From Capra hircus (taxonomy: Eukaryota; Chordata; Mammalia; Artiodactyla; Bovidae): 64,000 nt of DNA. The first letter of the stretch is position 1; every line of letters begins with the position of its first letter. The position numbers and the translations under genes are program-made. The DNA lies in the NCBI RefSeq assembly GCF_001704415.2, contig NC_030808.1, positions 84,104,594 through 84,168,593 on the forward strand. The letters are read 5' to 3'. The notes under the pieces were generated by a model. The model was given only the letters and a program-made list of their open reading frames with translations. It ran no database searches and was not told where the DNA came from. Below, in pieces: positions 45,051 to 55,564 of the stretch.

Positions 45051-45500
45051 AACTATCGCTGCCTGACAAATACCCACAAAACATCAATTTGTTAAATTAC
45101 ATATAATGATTTTGTTGTTTAGAAATTTGGGCAGGGCTTGGTTGAGTGATTCTTTTGCTCCACATGTCATTGGTGGTAGTTATTTTATGGTATTCATCTA
45201 TGGTTGGTTAGCACTGTCCAAGATGATTTCATTCAAACACATATAATCTTGGTAAAATGTATGGAAGCTAGGGCTCAGCTACACATTTCTCCATCTTCAT
45301 GTAGTCTCAGAGGCTATCCATATTCTTTTGGGCAGTGTAATTGGACTTTTATCTGTCATCTCAGGACTTCAGGGATAAGTGTTTCAAAAGATGAAAAGAA
45401 GGTATCATTCTCTTAAGGTACATGAGTAGATACAATATTATTTCTACCATATTCTTTTGGTTATGCTATCACATAACTCACTCAGATTCAAAGGAAGGGA
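45051..45500 (-). repeat. Old LTR-like repeat
   Basis: 'ggttaactatcgctgcctg', 'gggcagggcttggttgag' and 'ttctttt' followed by 'gctccacatgtcattgg' resemble the complement of an ERVL/MaLR-class LTR. The class is a guess from phrasing. Confidence 0.4.
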
Positions 45501-46013
45501 ATCTCTCAATTGGAGGAGTACCGAAGAAATTTCAGCCATCTTTTTTCTATCGCAACCCTCCACAGTTTTCTCTTGGCTTTCACTATTTCTGCTGAGAAGT
45601 ATCGGCCATCATTGCTATCATTCTTTCTCTATTAGGTAGTATGTTGTTTTCTCTCTCATTTTCAAGACTTTACTTTTAGTTTTCAGTTGTATGACTGCAA
45701 TGTATCTAACTGTGATTTTCTTTATATTTATCTTGCTTGAAGTTTATTGAACTATTTGGATCTGTAAGTTTATGTTTTCCAGTAAATTTGGGAAATTTTT
45801 GTTGCTCTTTCCTTTTCCCTTTTGTTCCCCCTCCATTCTGTCTACTCCACAGATAACTGAATAGCTGCTCACATTTTCCTTTTTTCTCCCTTCTTTTCTG
45901 ATTGGGTAATTCTATTAATCTAGCTTCAAGATTTTAGAGACTAGCTCATTTTTCCTTCACTAGTTCATGTGCTGAATTTATTGTAAAATATTGTACTTTA
46001 CTATTTTAGAATT

Positions 46014-46270
46014 TCCACTTGGTTCCCCTTTTTTCCCTTGATAGACTTATTTTTTAAAAACTTTTTATTTTGTATTGGAGTTTACCCAATTAACAGTGTT
46101 GTGATAGTTTCAGGTGAATAGTGAAGGGACTCAGTCATAAATATACACACATCCATTCTCTTCCAAACTCCTGTCCCATTCAAACTGCTAAATAACATTG
46201 AATACAGTTCCATGTGCTATACAGTAGGTCCTTGTTTGTTATCCATTTTAAATATAGCTCCACTTGGTTC
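46014..46270 (-). mobile_element. L1 3' end with perfect 12-bp TSD
   Basis: An antisense L1 3' UTR ('tttgtattggagtttaccc', 'tgctatacagtaggtcc') lies between 'tccacttggttc' at 46,014-46,025 and 46,259-46,270. T-rich bases at 46,028-46,075 are its tail. Confidence 0.9.
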
Positions 46271-46320
46271 ATTTTTATAGTTTCATATCTTTGAGATTCT
46301 TCTCCATTTGTTCATTTATT

Positions 46321-46667
46321 TTGATGAGTCACTTTTTCAAAAAAATTTTTATTTACTTATTTTTGACTGTGCTGGATCTTCATTGCTTTTCTCTAGTTGT
46401 GGTGTTCAGGCTTCTCATTGTGATGGCTCCTTTTGTGGTGGAACATGGGTTCTAAAGCATGCGGGCTTCCGTAGTTGTGGTACATGGGCTCAGTAGTTGT
46501 GGCTCCCAGACTCTAGAGCAGAGGCTCAGAAGCTGGGGCTCATGAGCTTAGTTGCTCTGTGGCATGCAGGATTTTCCAGGACCAGGGATCAAACTCATGT
46601 CTCTTGCTTTGGCAAGTGGACTCTTATCCACTGAGCCACCAAGGAAGCCCTTGATGAATCATTTTTT
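46321..46667 (-). mobile_element. CHR-type tRNA-derived SINE with 17-bp TSD
   Basis: A complete long CHR-type element in complement runs from an A-rich end near 46,338 to the tRNA-like head 'ccactgagccaccaagg' and 'aagccc' at 46,650. The flanks 'ttgatgagtcacttttt' (46,321-46,337) and 'ttgatgaatcatttttt' (46,651-46,667) differ at two bases. CHR SINEs are shared by ruminants, hippos and whales, so this insertion is older than the Bov-A2 copies. Confidence 0.85.
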
Positions 46668-47160
46668 AAAGTTTTTGAACATATTCTTAATAGCTGCTTT
46701 AAGTTTTTGCCTGCTAATTTCAGTGCCTAGATCAAACCAGAGTTAATTTCTGTTGACTATTTTTTGACTATGGGATATATTTTTCTGTTTCTTTGCATGT
46801 TTAGTGATGTTTTGGCTCTATGCTGGACATTGTGGCTAATACATCATAAAGATTCTGAATTCTGCTACCCACTTCTGAAACATGCTGATTTCTGTTCTAG
46901 CAGTCTGTAACTCAAACTCCACAATCTGTATCCACTGTGGTATGCTCCAGTTACATTTTCTGGTTAGTTCTTTCAGCCTTTCAACTGTCACCTCTCAGGG
47001 TCCTGGTCAGACATTTTAATTTTGTCCTTGTAGTTTCCCTCATTTATGTGCAGTTCAGGGTTAGCCAAAGATTTGAACAGAATTTACATGCAGATTTTCT
47101 TTTATATACATTTCTATGATTCTCCATTTTCAAAGATTTGTCCCCTCACTTCCTCAGTTT

Positions 47161-47426
47161 TTAGCTGCTTTGGCAGCCCTAAGCTCCATTCTCTGACTTC
47201 TTAAGTCAGGAAGAATGCAGCTTCCTACTTAGAAAGTTGTGATGTGCTATATAAAACAGAAAGTGACTATATGTGAAAAGCTGTACAAATGCAAATATTG
47301 CCCAGTAGAGTTTCCTTCTATAGAGTCAACTCCTTTCCAGTATGCCTGCCTTTCTTCATTGTTCAATGTGTTAAACTAATTCAATAATATTTTGTCTCAA
47401 TTTTATAATTGTTATATGTGGGAGGG
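47161..47426. other. Unassigned DNA
   Basis: No recognisable feature between the old L1 and the BovB tail. Confidence 0.3.
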
Positions 47427-47938
47427 TTCAGTTCAGTCACTCAGTCGTGTCCGACACTTTGCGACCCCATGAATCGCAGCACGCCAGGCCTCCCTGTCCA
47501 TCACCAACTCCTGGGGTTCGCTCAGATTCACGTCCATCGAGTCAGAGATGCCATCCAGCCAACTCATCCTCTGTCGTCCCCTTCTCCTCCTGCCCCCAAT
47601 CCCTCCCAGCATCAGAGTCTTTTCCAATGAGTCAGCTCTTCACATGAGGTGGCCAAAGTACAGGAGTTTCAGCTTTAGCATCATTCCTTCCAAAGAAATC
47701 CCAGGGCTGATCTGCTTCAGAATGGACTGGTTGGATCTCCTTGCAGTCCAAGGGACTCTCAAGAGTCTTCTCCAACACCACAGTTCAAAAGCATCAATTC
47801 TTCGGCGCTCTGCCTTCTTCACAGTCCAACTCTCACATCCATACATGACCACAGGAAAAACCATAGCCTTGACTAGATGGACCTTAGTTGGCAAAGTAAT
47901 GTCTCTGCTTTTGAATATACTATCTAGGTTGGTCATAA
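47427..47938 (-). mobile_element. BovB 3' end
   Basis: The last 510 bases of BovB in complement, from the tail at 47,427 to the 'MTNLDSIFKSRDITLP' region. The C-terminal frame is open at 47,640-47,936. It breaks off at 47,938 and is followed, after about 106 bases, by BovB in the other direction. Confidence 0.92.
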
Positions 47939-48044
47939 CTTTTAGTATGATACAAACTATTGTTATTACTAAAAACAGAAATCAGACATTAATTTTTCCT
48001 ATGTCATGGTTATAATATTTTCATTTTATTCCTTAGCCAAATTT
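47939..48044. other. Spacer between two opposed BovB pieces
   Basis: 106 AT-rich bases with no BovB similarity that I can see. Either genomic DNA between two insertions or filler at an inversion joint. Confidence 0.4.
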
Positions 48045-49500
48045 CCCCAGTGGAAGTGAGAAATAGATTTAAGGGACTAGATCTGATAGACAGAGTGCTT
48101 GATGAACTATGGACAGATGTTCGTGACATTGTACGGGAGACAGGAGTCAAGACCATCCCCAAGAAAAAGAAATGCAAAAAAGCAAAATGGCTATCTGAGG
48201 AGGCCTTACAAATAGCTGTGAAAAGAAGGGAAATGAAAAGCAAAGGAGGAAAGGAAAGGTATACCCATTTGAATGCAGAGTTCCAAAGAATAGCAAGGAG
48301 AGATAAGAAAGCCTTCCTCAGCAATCAATGCTAAGAAACAGAGCAAAACAACAGAATGGGAAAGACTAGAGATCTCTTCAAGAATATTAGAGATACCAAG
48401 GGAACATTTCATGCAAAGATGGGCTTGATAAAAGACAGAAATGGTATGGACCTAATAGAAGCAAAAGATATTAAGAAGAGGTGGCAAGAATACACAGAAC
48501 TGTATGAAAAAGATCTTCACAACCCAGATAATCATGATGGTGTGATCACTCACACTCACCTAGAGCCAGACATCCTGGAATGTGAAGTCAAGTGGGCCTT
48601 AGGAAGCATCACTACAAATAAAGCTAGTGGAGGTGATGGAATTTCAATTGAGCTATTTCAAAGCCTGAAAGATGATGCTGTGAAAGTGCTGCACTCAATA
48701 TGCCAGCAAATTGGGAAAACTCAGCAGTGGCCAGAGGACTGGAAAAGGTCAGTTTTCATTCCAATCCCAAAGAAAGGCAATGCCAAAGAATGCTCAAAGT
48801 GAAATTGCTCAGTCGTGTCTGACTCTTTGCGATCCCATGGACTGTAGCATACCAGGCTTCTCTATCCATGGGTTTTTCCAGGCAAGAGTACTGGAGTGGG
48901 TTGCCATTTCCTTCTCCAGGGGATCTTCCCAACCCAGGGATTGAACCCAGGTCTCCCTCATTGTAGTGCTCAAACTACCGCACAATTGCACTCATCTCAC
49001 ACACTAGTGAAGTAATGCTCAAAATTCTCCAAGCCAGGCTTCAGCAATACATGAACCGTGAACTTCCAGATGTTCAAGCTGGTTTTAGAAAAGGCAGAGG
49101 AACCAGAGATCAAATTGCCAACATCTGCTGGATCATCGAAAAAGCAAGAGAATTCCAGAGAAATATCTATTTCTGCTTCATTGACTATGCCAAAGCCTTT
49201 GACTGTGTGGATCACAATAAACTGTGGAAAATTCTGAAAGAGATGGGAATACCAGACCACCTGACCTGCCTCTTGAAAAAAGTGGATGCAGGTCAGGAAT
49301 CAACAGTTAGAACTGGACATGGAACAACAGACTGGTTCCAAATAGGAAAAGGAGTACATCAAGGCTGCATATTGTCACCTTGCCTATTTACCTTTTACAC
49401 AGAGTACATCATGAGAAATGCTGGACTGGAAGAAGCCCAGGCTGGAATCAAGATTGCCGGGAGAAATATCAATAACCTCAGACATGCAGATGACACCACT
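48045..49500 (+). mobile_element. BovB LINE, middle part, with a Bov-tA inside
   Basis: It starts in the endonuclease-RT linker ('VEVRNRFKGLDLIDRVLDEL') and runs to the codons of the catalytic box. A SINE interrupts it at 48,799-48,966. RT is open at 48,356-48,802 and again at 49,015-49,500 ('FCFIDYAKAFDCVDHNK', 'GVHQGCILSPCLFTFY'). The catalytic box at 49,483-49,494 reads HADD. Two codons later the sequence switches to Bov-A2. Confidence 0.93.
48791..48974 (-). mobile_element. Bov-tA SINE nested in BovB, 8-bp TSD
   Basis: A complement Bov-tA from 'gtgaaattgctcagtcgtg' to the tRNA-like 'gattgaacccaggtctcc' and 'ctcattgta'; the first part of the head is missing. The flanks are 'tgctcaaa' at 48,791-48,798 and 48,967-48,974. 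Removing the SINE rejoins the BovB reading. Confidence 0.92.
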
Positions 49501-49693
49501 GGGATTCTCCAGGCAAGAACACTGGAGTGGGTTGCCATTTCCGTCTCCAATGCATGAAAGTGAAAAGTGAAAATGAAGTCACTCAGTCATGTTCGACTCA
49601 TAGTGACCCCATGGACTGCAGCCTACCAGGCTCCTCTGTCCATGGGATTTTCCAGGCAAGAGTACTGGAGTTGGGGTGCCATTGCCTTCTCCT
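49501..49693 (-). mobile_element. Bov-A2 SINE lacking its 3' end
   Basis: It starts abruptly at 'gggattctccaggcaag' and continues to 'gccattgccttctcc'. The missing part is the (agc)n-bearing 3' end, which target-primed insertion would keep. A deletion that removed both this end and the rest of the BovB is the simplest reading. Confidence 0.88.
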
Positions 49694-50272
49694 CATCTTT
49701 CCCTATATGTTTTCAATAAGCTTTTATAAAGGTTTTTGTTCCCATTGATGTATGCAAGTATACACTTAAGTCATAATTATAATCATAAGAGAAACAAGAA
49801 AGACACGGCTCTTTCCACTACTGTAAATGAAATATCTGTCTTGTAAGATCTCAGATGACAACACACCACCATATAAATGTTTCGTGAAATTTAGGTTTAG
49901 TTGATTAAATTATTTTTCTCTCCGTATTAAATGTCACTAATAACAAGGCACATTTTAATGAATTTTCTTTATATTATTTTAGATGAATGAAGCTCCTGGT
50001 GGGCAAAGGCCCATCTGTGTTGAGGGTGCTAGTATGGCGTGATAGGAAGATGTGGCTATAGAGTCAAATTAACCAACGTTCAAACCAATAAACATCCACA
50101 GGAAATGCAGTCCAAAGGTTATGTCCATCTTGACCAGAAATATGTAGGCTTCCCTGGTATTCTGAGCAGTTACATAGCTACTGATGATTAGGAAGAGGAG
50201 CATTTCTTATAATTTCTCTGAATTACTCTGGAAAAGTACAGTGAGACGTTCACAATATTCTCTATCAAAGTT
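49694..50272. other. Unassigned DNA
   Basis: No recognised repeat or gene. Confidence 0.35.
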
Positions 50273-51123
50273 TAAATCTCATTCAGTTCAGTTCAGTTCA
50301 GTCGCTCAGTTGTGTCTGACTCTTCGTGACCCCATAGACTGCAGCATGCCAGGCCTCCCTGTCCATCACCAACTCCCAGAGTCCACCCAAACCCATGTCA
50401 ATTGAGTCAGTGATGCCATCCAACCATCTCATCCTCTGTCGTCCCCTTCTCCTCCCGCCTTCAATTTTTCCCAGCATCAGGGTCTTTTCCAGGGAGTCAG
50501 TTCTTCACATCAGTTGGCCAGTGAGTTGGAGTTTCAGCTTCAACATCAGTCCTTCCAATGAATATTCAGGACTGATTTCCTTTAGGATGGACTGGTTGGA
50601 TCTCCTTGAAGTCCAAGGGACTCTCAGGAGACTTCTCCAACACCACAGTTCAAAAGCATCAATTCTTCAGTGCTCAGCTTTCTTTATAGTTCAACTCTCA
50701 CATCCATACATGACCACTGGAAAAACCATAGCCTTCACTAGACAGACCTTTGTTGGCAAAGTAATGCCTCTGCTTTTTATTTTTATTTATTTATTTTTTG
50801 CCTCTGCTTTTTAATATGCTGTCTAGGTTGGTCATAACTTTTCTTCCAAGGAGCAAGCGTCTTTTAATTTCATGGCTGCAATCATCATCTGCAATGATTT
50901 TGGAGCCTCCCAAAATAGTCTGTCACTGTTTCCACTGTTTCCCCATCTATTTGCCATGAAGTGATGGGACCAGATGCCATGATCTTAGTTTTCTGAATGT
51001 TGAGCTTTAAGCCAACTTTTTCACTCTCTTTTACTTTCATCAAGAGGCCCTTTAGTTCTTTGCTTTCTGCCACAAGGGTGATGTCATCTGCATATCTGAG
51101 GTTATTGAATGATAAATCCCATT
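50273..51123 (-). mobile_element. BovB 3' end with 11-bp TSD and a tail-only insertion
   Basis: A complement BovB from the (ttcag)n tail at 50,284 to the sequence just upstream of the catalytic box (YADD intact at 51,083-51,094). The flanks 'taaatctcatt' (50,273-50,283) and 'taaatcccatt' (51,113-51,123) differ at one base. A 34-base intrusion at 50,779-50,812 is described separately. Confidence 0.93.
50766..50812 (-). repeat. 13-bp direct repeat around a 21-base T-rich insert
   Basis: 'gcctctgcttttt' occurs at 50,766-50,778 and 50,800-50,812, with only T and A between (50,779-50,799). Other BovB copies here have the word once. The pattern is that of a poly(A) tail inserted alone with a target duplication. 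Confidence 0.85.
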
Positions 51124-51391
51124 AATAATAATAATAAAGTTACCATATGGTGATGGAAAATATTTCTTATTCTCTACTTCATTTAATTAATTTCAAAGTG
51201 CTAAATAAATTGCATTCTTTGGTGGTGAACCTTGAGGCTGAATGGGTACACATGAAAAAAGCCAAATAAATAAAGGAAATATAGCCAGCAGCAGCCCATC
51301 AACCTTCAATAATTACTATTACTCAGAAAATTTTGGAATAACACATAATTTGTATGCTACATAAAGAAAGGATTTGCTGAGATTAGCTATT
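51124..51391. other. Unassigned DNA
   Basis: Short (taa)n at 51,124-51,136; otherwise featureless. Confidence 0.3.
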
Positions 51392-51405
51392 TAAAGCAAT
51401 CAAGA

Positions 51406-52189
51406 GATTGTCTTTACTCCATTGTATATTCTTGCCTCCTTTGTCAAAGATAAGGTGTCCATATGCGTGTGGATTTATCTCTGGGCTTTCTATTTTGTTC
51501 CATTGATCTATATGTCTGTCTTTGTGCCAGTACCATACTGTCTTGATGACTGTGGCTTTGTAGTAGAGCCTGAAGTCAGGCAAGTTGATTCCTCCAGTTC
51601 CATTCTTCTTTCTCAAGATTGCTTTGGCTATTCGAGGTTTTTTGTATTTCCATACAAATCTTGAAATTATTTGTTCTAGTTCTGTGAAAAATGTGGCTGG
51701 TAGCTTGATAGGGATTGCATTGAATTTGTAAATTGCTTTGGGTAGTATACTCATTTTCACTATATTGATTCTTCCAATCCATGAACATGGTATATTTCTC
51801 CATCTATTAGTGTCCTCTTTGATTTCTTTCATCAGTGTTTTATAGTTTTCTATATATAGGTCTTTATTTTCTTTAGGTAGATATATTCCTAAGTATTTTA
51901 TTCTTTTCGTTGCAATGGTGAATGGAATTGTTTCCTTAATTTCTTTTTCTACTTTCTCATTATTCGTGTATAGGAATGCAAGGGATTTCTGTGTGTTGAT
52001 TTTATATCCTGCAACTTTACTATATTCATTGATTAGCTCTAGTAATTTTCTGGTGGAGTCTTTAGGGTTTTCCATGTAGAGGATCATGTCATCTGCAAAC
52101 AGTGAGAGTTTTACTTCTTCTTTTCCAATTTGGATTCCTTTTATTTCTTTTTCTGCTCGGATTGCTGTGGCCAAAACTTCCAGAACTAT
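51406..52189 (-). pseudogene. L1 ORF2 RT segment (inverted part), open
   Basis: About 255 codons are open from the palm ('ATAIRAEKEIKGIQIGKE') through the catalytic FADD box (52,088-52,099, intact) and on to the thumb ('MSILPKAIYKFNAIPIKLP') and 'YGHLIFDKGGKNIQWSKDN'. There are no internal stops, which fits a fairly young insertion. It has no start of its own and lacks the endonuclease. Confidence 0.92.
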
Positions 52190-53221
52190 CTCTTTAACAA
52201 GTGGTGCTGGGAAAACTGGTCAACCACTTGTAAAAGAATGAAACTAGATCACTTTCTATCACTGTACACAAAAATAAACTCAAAATGGATTAAAGATCTA
52301 AATGTAAGATCAGAAACTATAAAACTCCTAGAGGAGAACATAGGCAAAACACTCTCAGACATAAATCACAGCAGGATCCTCTATGATCCACCTCCCAGAA
52401 TTCTGGAAATAAAAGCAAAAATAAACAAATGGGATCTAATTAAAATTAAAAGCTTCTGTACAACAAAGGAAAATATAAGCAAGGTGAAAAGACAGCCTTC
52501 TGAATGGGAGAAAATAATAGCAAATGAAGCAACTGACAAACAACTAATCTCAAAAATATACAAGCAACTTCTGCAGCTCAATTCCAGAAAAATAAACGAC
52601 CCAATCAAAAAATGGGCCAAAGAACTAAATAGACATTTCTCCAAAGAAGACATACGGATGGCTAACAAACACATGAAAAGATGCTCAACATCACTCATTA
52701 TTAGAGAAATGCAAATCAAAATCACAATGAGGTACCACTTCACACGAGTCAGAATGGCTGCGATCCAAAAATCTGCAAGCAATAAATGCTGGAGAGGGTG
52801 TGGAGAAAAGGGAACCCTCCTACACTGTTGGTGGGAATGCAAACTAGTACAGCCACTATGGAGAACAGTGTGGCGATTCCTTAAAAAATTGCAAATAGAA
52901 CTACCTTATGACCCAGCAATCCCACTTCTGGGCATACACACCGAGGAAACCAGAATTGAAAGAGACACATGTACCCCAATGTTCATCGCAGCACTGTTTA
53001 TAATAGCCAGGACATGGAAACAACCTAGATGTCCATTAGCAGATGAATGGATAAGAAAGCTGTGGTACATATACACAATGGAGTATTACTCAGCCATTAA
53101 AAAGAATTCATTTGAATCAGTTCTGATGAGATGGGTGAAACTGGAGCCAATTATACAGAGTGAAGTAAGCCAGAAAGAAAAACACCAATACAGTATACTA
53201 ACACATATATATGGAATTTAG
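52190..53221 (+). pseudogene. L1 ORF2 C-terminal segment (forward part), open
   Basis: Open from 'LFNKWCWENWSTTCKRMKL' to the natural ORF2 stop at 53,219-53,221. It contains the Cys-rich motif 'CWRGCGEKGTLLHCWWEC' and the end 'KEKHQYSILTHIYGI'. The frame extends upstream to 52,130 through the inverted part, which gives about 20 unrelated codons. It is the natural continuation of the inverted segment. Confidence 0.92.
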
Positions 53222-53680
53222 GAAGATGGCAATGACGACCCTGTATGCAAGACAGGAAAAAAGACACAGATGTGTATACCAGACTTTTGGACTCAGAGGG
53301 AGAGGGAGAGGGTGGGATGATTTGGGAGAATGGGAATTCTAACACGTATACTGTCATGTAAGAATTGAATCGCCAGTCCATGTCTGACGTAGGGTGCAGC
53401 TTGCTTGGGGCTGGTGCATGGGGATGACCCAGAGAGATGTTGTGGGGAGGGAGGTGGGAGGGGGGTTCATGTTTGGGAACGCATGTAAGAATTAAAGATT
53501 TTATTCAATTTATTGAATAAGGTGGGTTACCTATGGAACATGTATTTTCTTTATCCTTTGTCAACTAAACTATGACATACAATGATTAAGAAGTATAACA
53601 TAATAAAATCTCAAACTGGAGAAAAAAAAAAAGAATTAAAGATTTTAAAATTAAAAAAAAAATAAAAAATTAAAAAAAAA
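53222..53680 (+). other. L1_BT 3' UTR and A-rich tail
   Basis: Follows the ORF2 stop. 'gaatcgccagtccatgtc' and a G-rich tract at 53,436-53,465 mark the 3' UTR. The terminal 'agaattaaagatttta' appears twice because of the nested insertion, and the A-rich tail runs from 53,648 to 53,680. Confidence 0.9.
53487..53647 (+). mobile_element. Nested poly(A) insertion of an mRNA-like 3' end, 17-bp TSD
   Basis: Between two perfect copies of 'aagaattaaagatttta' (53,487-53,503 and 53,631-53,647) lie 127 bases unrelated to L1. They contain AATAAA at 53,602-53,607, and the A run begins about 15 bases after that signal. This is the structure of a 5'-truncated processed transcript moved by L1. I do not recognise the source gene, and there is no open frame. 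Confidence 0.88.
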
Positions 53681-53694
53681 TAAAGCAATCAAGA

Positions 53695-54944
53695 AAAGAA
53701 ACTACGTTAAGACAATTTAGAAGCATTTAGTTACTATAAACAATAAAGATAATAAAATCTCAGTTATCTTTTGTGGAATCATTAATTAATGAATTAATTT
53801 TTTAGTGAAGGTGAATAAACAGCAGGTTCTCTACCTGAGGCTTTCCTAATATGGGAATGACATTAGACTACGAATATTAGACTAAATTAGGTATGGGTGA
53901 AGTGTAGTGAGTTTGAAGAGAGCAATACTACATTTTTTGGAGACTAATCTTAATAATGAGAATGAACATTTATGGAATGCCAAGTAAGTAACCAATCCTG
54001 GAAAACCTGGCTTTAGAAGGTTTATCACCAAAGCTGATGGGAACTTGCCCTGCCTGCCTTCTGGGTAAAGGTTGTTCAACACTGTAGGTTCCATTAAGAT
54101 TTAGGTCCCAGTTAGTGGAACAAGGAGTTTTCCTGAATATTTGTTCAAAATGGAGGTCTTCACCTTCATGTTTTTGAAAGAAAGATGAAAGAGAAACTGA
54201 CTACAAACTCTGCTTCTCTAATTTGTATACTCAAAGGGTCAATGTAGTCATATACTTTTCCTGAAAATGGGTAGGAATAAACTGTCAGATGAGGAATAGT
54301 ATAGGAACGAGACTCTCTAAACTTCAGATATGTGAAGAATTTGTAGGTGATCATTTTAGCTGCAACAAGTGAGCACTGGTTTCCTGTTCTGGGCTACCTA
54401 TCCCAGGGCACTGAGAAAAACGCTAGATGAGCTTAGTCCTTAGGGATCTGTGAAGAATGGAAAAAGGACCAGAAGAGGGACATGGGACTTACTGGCATTA
54501 CAGTGACCAGTCTTGGTAACCCGCACATCAATCCCAGATAACAGTATGATTTGTGAACAAACAGAAAAGAGAGCAATGGGTTCAACTAACTCATGTCAAA
54601 TAAGTTAAATTTTCTTTTCTGACAAGAATACTAGCATGGTAGGTTAGGAGACAGCACTAAACACAGCATATCTTATTTCAGGATTGCATTTGCCTGCCTA
54701 GATTATTTTTTAAAACAAAATGGAGAAAGGATGTCAAGTAGGATGTCAGTATCAGGAGATGTATTCATAAGTGGTTGAGGAGATAACTGAACCCTAAAGA
54801 GGACTAATTTATGTATCATTGATAATGTTGATGTACCATTCTAGAGTCCTACCACATAGACCCTTGGACCCTTGTCCCTGTCAATAACCGACAAAAGTTT
54901 GTTTAGAGTCTACTATGAACTAGGCATGGTGCTGAGTATTAGAA
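53695..54944. other. Unassigned DNA
   Basis: No gene or clear repeat family. Short minus-strand frames at 53,882-54,354 carry no motif. Confidence 0.4.
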
Positions 54945-55155
54945 TTAACAGCGGATTACATATGCCAGGAACTGTACTCAACACTTTATAATCTTATTTG
55001 ATTTTCACAATAACCTTTGTTAGATAGGTATTATTATTTCTATTTCGTAGAAAGATGGAAAACTTAATTAGCCTGACCAAGGTTAGCCACACAACTACTA
55101 AGTGGCAGTGCCGAGATACAAACCTTGGTCTGTTGACACCAGTGCCTATCTTTTT
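54945..55155 (-). repeat. MIR SINE
   Basis: 'tatgccaggaactgtactc', 'ataggtattattatttc' and 'ctactaagtggcagtgcc' are the complement of a nearly full MIR. Confidence 0.8.
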
Positions 55156-55564
55156 TTAAAAAATTAATCATTAGAACAAGAAAATGAATCAATAGGCATA
55201 TAAAATGAATTGCAAAAGAGAGACTGATATGGGAACATGCTTAATGACAGAATTAGTATCCAAAGAATTTTAATAGGCTAGAGCAAATTTAATCAGAGAA
55301 CATTTAACAGAGATGCATATGAGATCCTGAGCTTGGTTCCAAATATCCAGCTGCACAGGGCAATGTGGCTTAGCAGCTGCATAAGCTCAACATGATTTAA
55401 TTTTGTGACATAGTGGCCCTAAAAGTGAATGAAAATGCCACATTTGTATAAATCTAGTATTCCAAACAAGTAGACAGATTATTCTATTTTGCTAGGGAAC
55501 CTAATAGTTCTAGACAGCACACCTTTGAAGGGACATAGAGTTAGTCAGGCTTGTGAAAGGACTC
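55156..55564. other. Unassigned DNA
   Basis: No recognisable feature. Confidence 0.35.

Larger units (their letters stand above)
45655..47160 (-). repeat. Ancient L1, antisense, carrying two later insertions
   Basis: Words such as 'atttccacttggttcccc' and 'tgttttggctctatgctgg' belong to old L1 5' regions in complement. An L1 3' end (46,026-46,258) and a CHR SINE (46,338-46,650) are inserted with readable duplications. Confidence 0.6.
51392..53694 (+). mobile_element. 5'-inverted L1_BT insertion (twin priming), 14-bp TSD
   Basis: The insertion lies between two perfect copies of 'taaagcaatcaaga' (51,392-51,405 and 53,681-53,694). The left part (51,406-52,187) is L1 ORF2 in reverse; the right part (52,190-53,680) is forward and ends in A-rich sequence. 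In the L1 the two parts are adjacent: the reversed part ends at the flank with the complement of 'gacaatc' and the forward part starts at 'atctctttaac'. The target carries 'ttt' then 'aaa' at the left cut, as L1 endonuclease prefers. Confidence 0.96.

Noticed and set aside
52130..53221. 363-codon + frame as one protein
   Set aside because: The first 20 or so codons read the inverted part of the L1 in the wrong direction. Only the portion from 52,190 is true ORF2 sequence.
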